Of a stretch of DNA of 64,000 nt, positions 62,209 through 64,000 are shown one piece after another (within the stretch, counting starts at the first letter, position 1; each line of letters starts with the position of its first letter). The notes beneath the pieces are model-generated. The model had not been told where the DNA came from. It worked only from the letters and a program-made list of their open reading frames with translations, and ran no database searches. The DNA comes from Paludibacter sp963678465. Its GTDB lineage: Bacteria > Bacteroidota > Bacteroidia > Bacteroidales > Paludibacteraceae. The translations under genes were made by a program, and so were the position numbers. Location: the NCBI GenBank assembly GCA_963678465.1, contig OY782858.1, positions 3,410,001 through 3,474,000 on the forward strand, given 5' to 3'.

Positions 62209-64000
62209 TTAAGCTTCCTTCTTTTTTATACCGTAGTTTTTGTCGATTTTAATAAATGGTATAACGGCGAGCGTAGGAATGGCGCAGATCATTACCCAGA
62301 TAAAGAAATGATTGTAGCCCAGCAAATCCTGCAACCAGCCGGCTATCATGCCCGGGAGCATCATGCCCATGGCCATAAAACCGGTACAAATGGCATAGTG
62401 CGCTGTTTTGTGTTCTCCATCGGCAAAATAAATCATATATAGCATATAGGCGGTAAATCCAAAGCCATATCCAAACTGTTCGAGCGCCACTGCGGCATTG
62501 ATCAGGAATAGATTTTCGGGTAAAAACCACGATAAATACAGGAAGGCCAAATGAGGCAGCGTGATACACAACGCCATGGGCCAAATCCAGAATTTAAGTC
62601 CGCGGCGCGAGGCGGCAATACCTCCTACTATACCTCCGAGTGTGAGTGCTATGATTCCAACAGTTCCATATACCAAACCTACCTGACCTGTTGTAAGCCC
62701 AAGTCCTCCTACTTCGCGGGCATCGAGCAGGAACGGAGAGGCCATTTTAACCAACATGGCTTCGCCCAAACGGTAGATAAGCATAAAGGTGATGGCAAGT
62801 GTAACTCCTGGTTTTTGGAAAAATGATTTGAAAGTTCCTCCGAATTCGCGCAAGATGTCGTTTGCCGAATGGGTGGCAGTGGCATGGTCGGAAACCGGGC
62901 GGGGGAGTACAAATCTGTGGTACACAAAGAACAATATAAACATACCGGCAAGGATAAAGAAGGTAATACTCCAGGCCAATTTTATATTTCCGGAAATACC
63001 TTTGAATTCGCTTTTTACTTCGTCTCTGAGTTTATAATCGAGCTGAACAACCAGATAAGCGGGTTTGTCCCAATTGCTTTCGTTAAATACTACGCGTTCG
63101 CCCGAGAGCAAAGAAATACTCTTGTCGCCTTTTCCGAAACTTGAATTTAACACCACATCTTCTCCGGGTTCAGGTTTTTTACTCAGCCGAACAGCTACAA
63201 CGCCGGCATTTCCCACTTTCCCATCACTGCCCGAAACGATCTCTCTTTTTTCGCCAAAATTTGTTTTTATAAAATGACCCAAAGGAGCCGAAACGTTATG
63301 CGTCCACCAGGAGGCATCGTCTTTTTTGATCTCAGCCGCTGTTTTTTCGACAGCAACAAAGCCATTCGCCTGATTTTGTTCCGAAGCAAAAGTCTTGATT
63401 TTATTCAATGTATCGACACTGATGTTGTTTGTGCTCAGAACAAGGTTTTCGGGAAATGCAATAAAAGTCATTTCGTCGGTGGAAGCGATGGCTGCATTCC
63501 CAGCCGGCATCACCATTTCTGTCTGTGCCGTATTGGACGATTGGACCGTAAATTGCATGGGTTCAAGTCCTGTCCAGCTTTCGAGACTACCGGCAATGAT
63601 AATCAGTACGCCTTGTCCCGAAATCATAGCCAGGCGATAAAAGGTGCTGCGGATGCCCACAAAGAAAGACTGCTGTGAACTATCGAGCGCCAACATATAA
63701 AATCCATCGGCGGCGATATCGTGTGTTGCCGAACTGAAGGCAATCAGCCAAAGCACAGCCAGTGTAGCCTGAAAGAAGAAGGGCATGGGAATGAGAAATG
63801 CCACTCCGGCCAGGCCGGCGCCGATCAGCATTTGCATGCTGACTATCCACCAGCGTTTTGTTTTTATTAAATCCACAAACGGACTCCAGAAAGGTTTAAT
63901 AACCCATGGCAAATACAGCCAACTTGTGTAAAGGGCAATATCGGTGTTCGAAATGCCGAGACGTTTGTACATAATTACTGCTACCGTCATGGCCACTACA
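62209..64000 (-). CDS. AmpG-like MFS transporter with large soluble insertion (5' partial)
   Basis: At least 596 residues; the frame stays open to the window edge, so the start lies outside. The N-terminal spans include LGISNTDIALYTSWLYLPWVIKPFWSPFVD, typical of AmpG/PAT-type major facilitator proteins, and a second bundle from about 337 on ends in IDKNYGIKKKEA. Between the bundles, about residues 141-335 are a hydrophilic domain, far longer than the normal loop; part of it (VVLNSSFGKGDKSI with a following FNESNWDKPAYL) resembles Calx-beta-type beta sandwiches. The substrate may be muropeptides or sugars. The gene ends beside the octamer tract. Confidence 0.85.
   Translation of the reverse strand, partial: VVAMTVAVIMYKRLGISNTDIALYTSWLYLPWVIKPFWSPFVDLIKTKRWWIVSMQMLIGAGLAGVAFLIPMPFFFQATLAVLWLIAFSSATHDIAADGFYMLALDSSQQSFFVGIRSTFYRLAMISGQGVLIIIAGSLESWTGLEPMQFTVQSSNTAQTEMVMPAGNAAIASTDEMTFIAFPENLVLSTNNISVDTLNKIKTFASEQNQANGFVAVEKTAAEIKKDDASWWTHNVSAPLGHFIKTNFGEKREIVSGSDGKVGNAGVVAVRLSKKPEPGEDVVLNSSFGKGDKSISLLSGERVVFNESNWDKPAYLVVQLDYKLRDEVKSEFKGISGNIKLAWSITFFILAGMFILFFVYHRFVLPRPVSDHATATHSANDILREFGGTFKSFFQKPGVTLAITFMLIYRLGEAMLVKMASPFLLDAREVGGLGLTTGQVGLVYGTVGIIALTLGGIVGGIAASRRGLKFWIWPMALCITLPHLAFLYLSWFLPENLFLINAAVALEQFGYGFGFTAYMLYMIYFADGEHKTAHYAICTGFMAMGMMLPGMIAGWLQDLLGYNHFFIWVMICAIPTLAVIPFIKIDKNYGIKKKEA

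Overview
The window looks like a chromosomal segment of a Bacteroidota bacterium, most likely Bacteroidales and perhaps close to Paludibacter. The reasons are AT-rich DNA, a SusC/SusD pair, type IX secretion (T9SS) C-terminal tails, a fused SecDF, an rpoC-rpoB-ribosomal protein block of Bacteroidetes type, promoters of the TTTG-N18-21-TAnnTTTG type, and almost no Shine-Dalgarno (SD) sequences. The genus is an inference. No phage, insertion sequence, CRISPR array or rRNA gene was seen.

Layout. 1-2705 (+): the end of a small membrane protein, then an unrecognised lipoprotein/outer-membrane-barrel pair. 2836-5585 (+): argB, an exported esterase and an argE-like deacylase, closed by a bidirectional terminator facing rpoC. 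5726-20564 (-): the information-processing block, read from right to left as rpsU, xerC, hpf, then tRNA-Thr(TGT), tRNA-Tyr, tRNA-Gly(TCC), tRNA-Thr(GGT), tuf, tRNA-Trp, secE, nusG, rplK, rplA, rplJ, rplL, rpoB, rpoC. 20777-24311 (-): an S9 peptidase and a possible permuted papain-like enzyme. 24664-31860 (+): three exported proteins (TolB-like propeller, amidase plus propeller plus T9SS tail, beta-helix plus T9SS tail) behind two matching LacI-type palindromes. 32075-36734 (+): a patatin-porin and an ExbB/ExbD pair with a DUF4294-like partner. 36743-38454 (-): umuDC. 38694-57185 (-): a polysaccharide utilisation locus: sensor-regulator, GH144-like enzyme, SusC, SusD, second GH144-like enzyme, multi-CBM protein, SGNH esterase and GH3 beta-glucosidase. 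The family combination points to beta-1,2-glucan. 57366-64000 (-): secDF, initiator tRNA, a 58-codon winged-helix gene, tyrA and an AmpG-like transporter cut by the window edge.

The most unusual signals are non-coding or translational. (1) Only three of the genes examined carry strong SD sequences: hpf, nusG (GTG start) and the 25579 amidase; hpf lies two genes after rpsU, whose product bS21 is implicated in hiding the anti-SD in this phylum. (2) Several intergenic tracts are built from different degenerate 7-9 nt words repeated in tandem and then as reverse complement, three of them in the tRNA/tuf cluster and one carrying the -33 box of the tyrA promoter. (3) Two near-perfect LacI-type operators sit over the promoters of the exported-protein genes. 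(4) A perfect 31-bp palindrome lies in the first codons of xerC. (5) The ExbBD operon encodes a TonB-positioned protein with a DUF4294-like end. (6) Two adjacent PUL proteins share unrecognised modules that may bind glucan.
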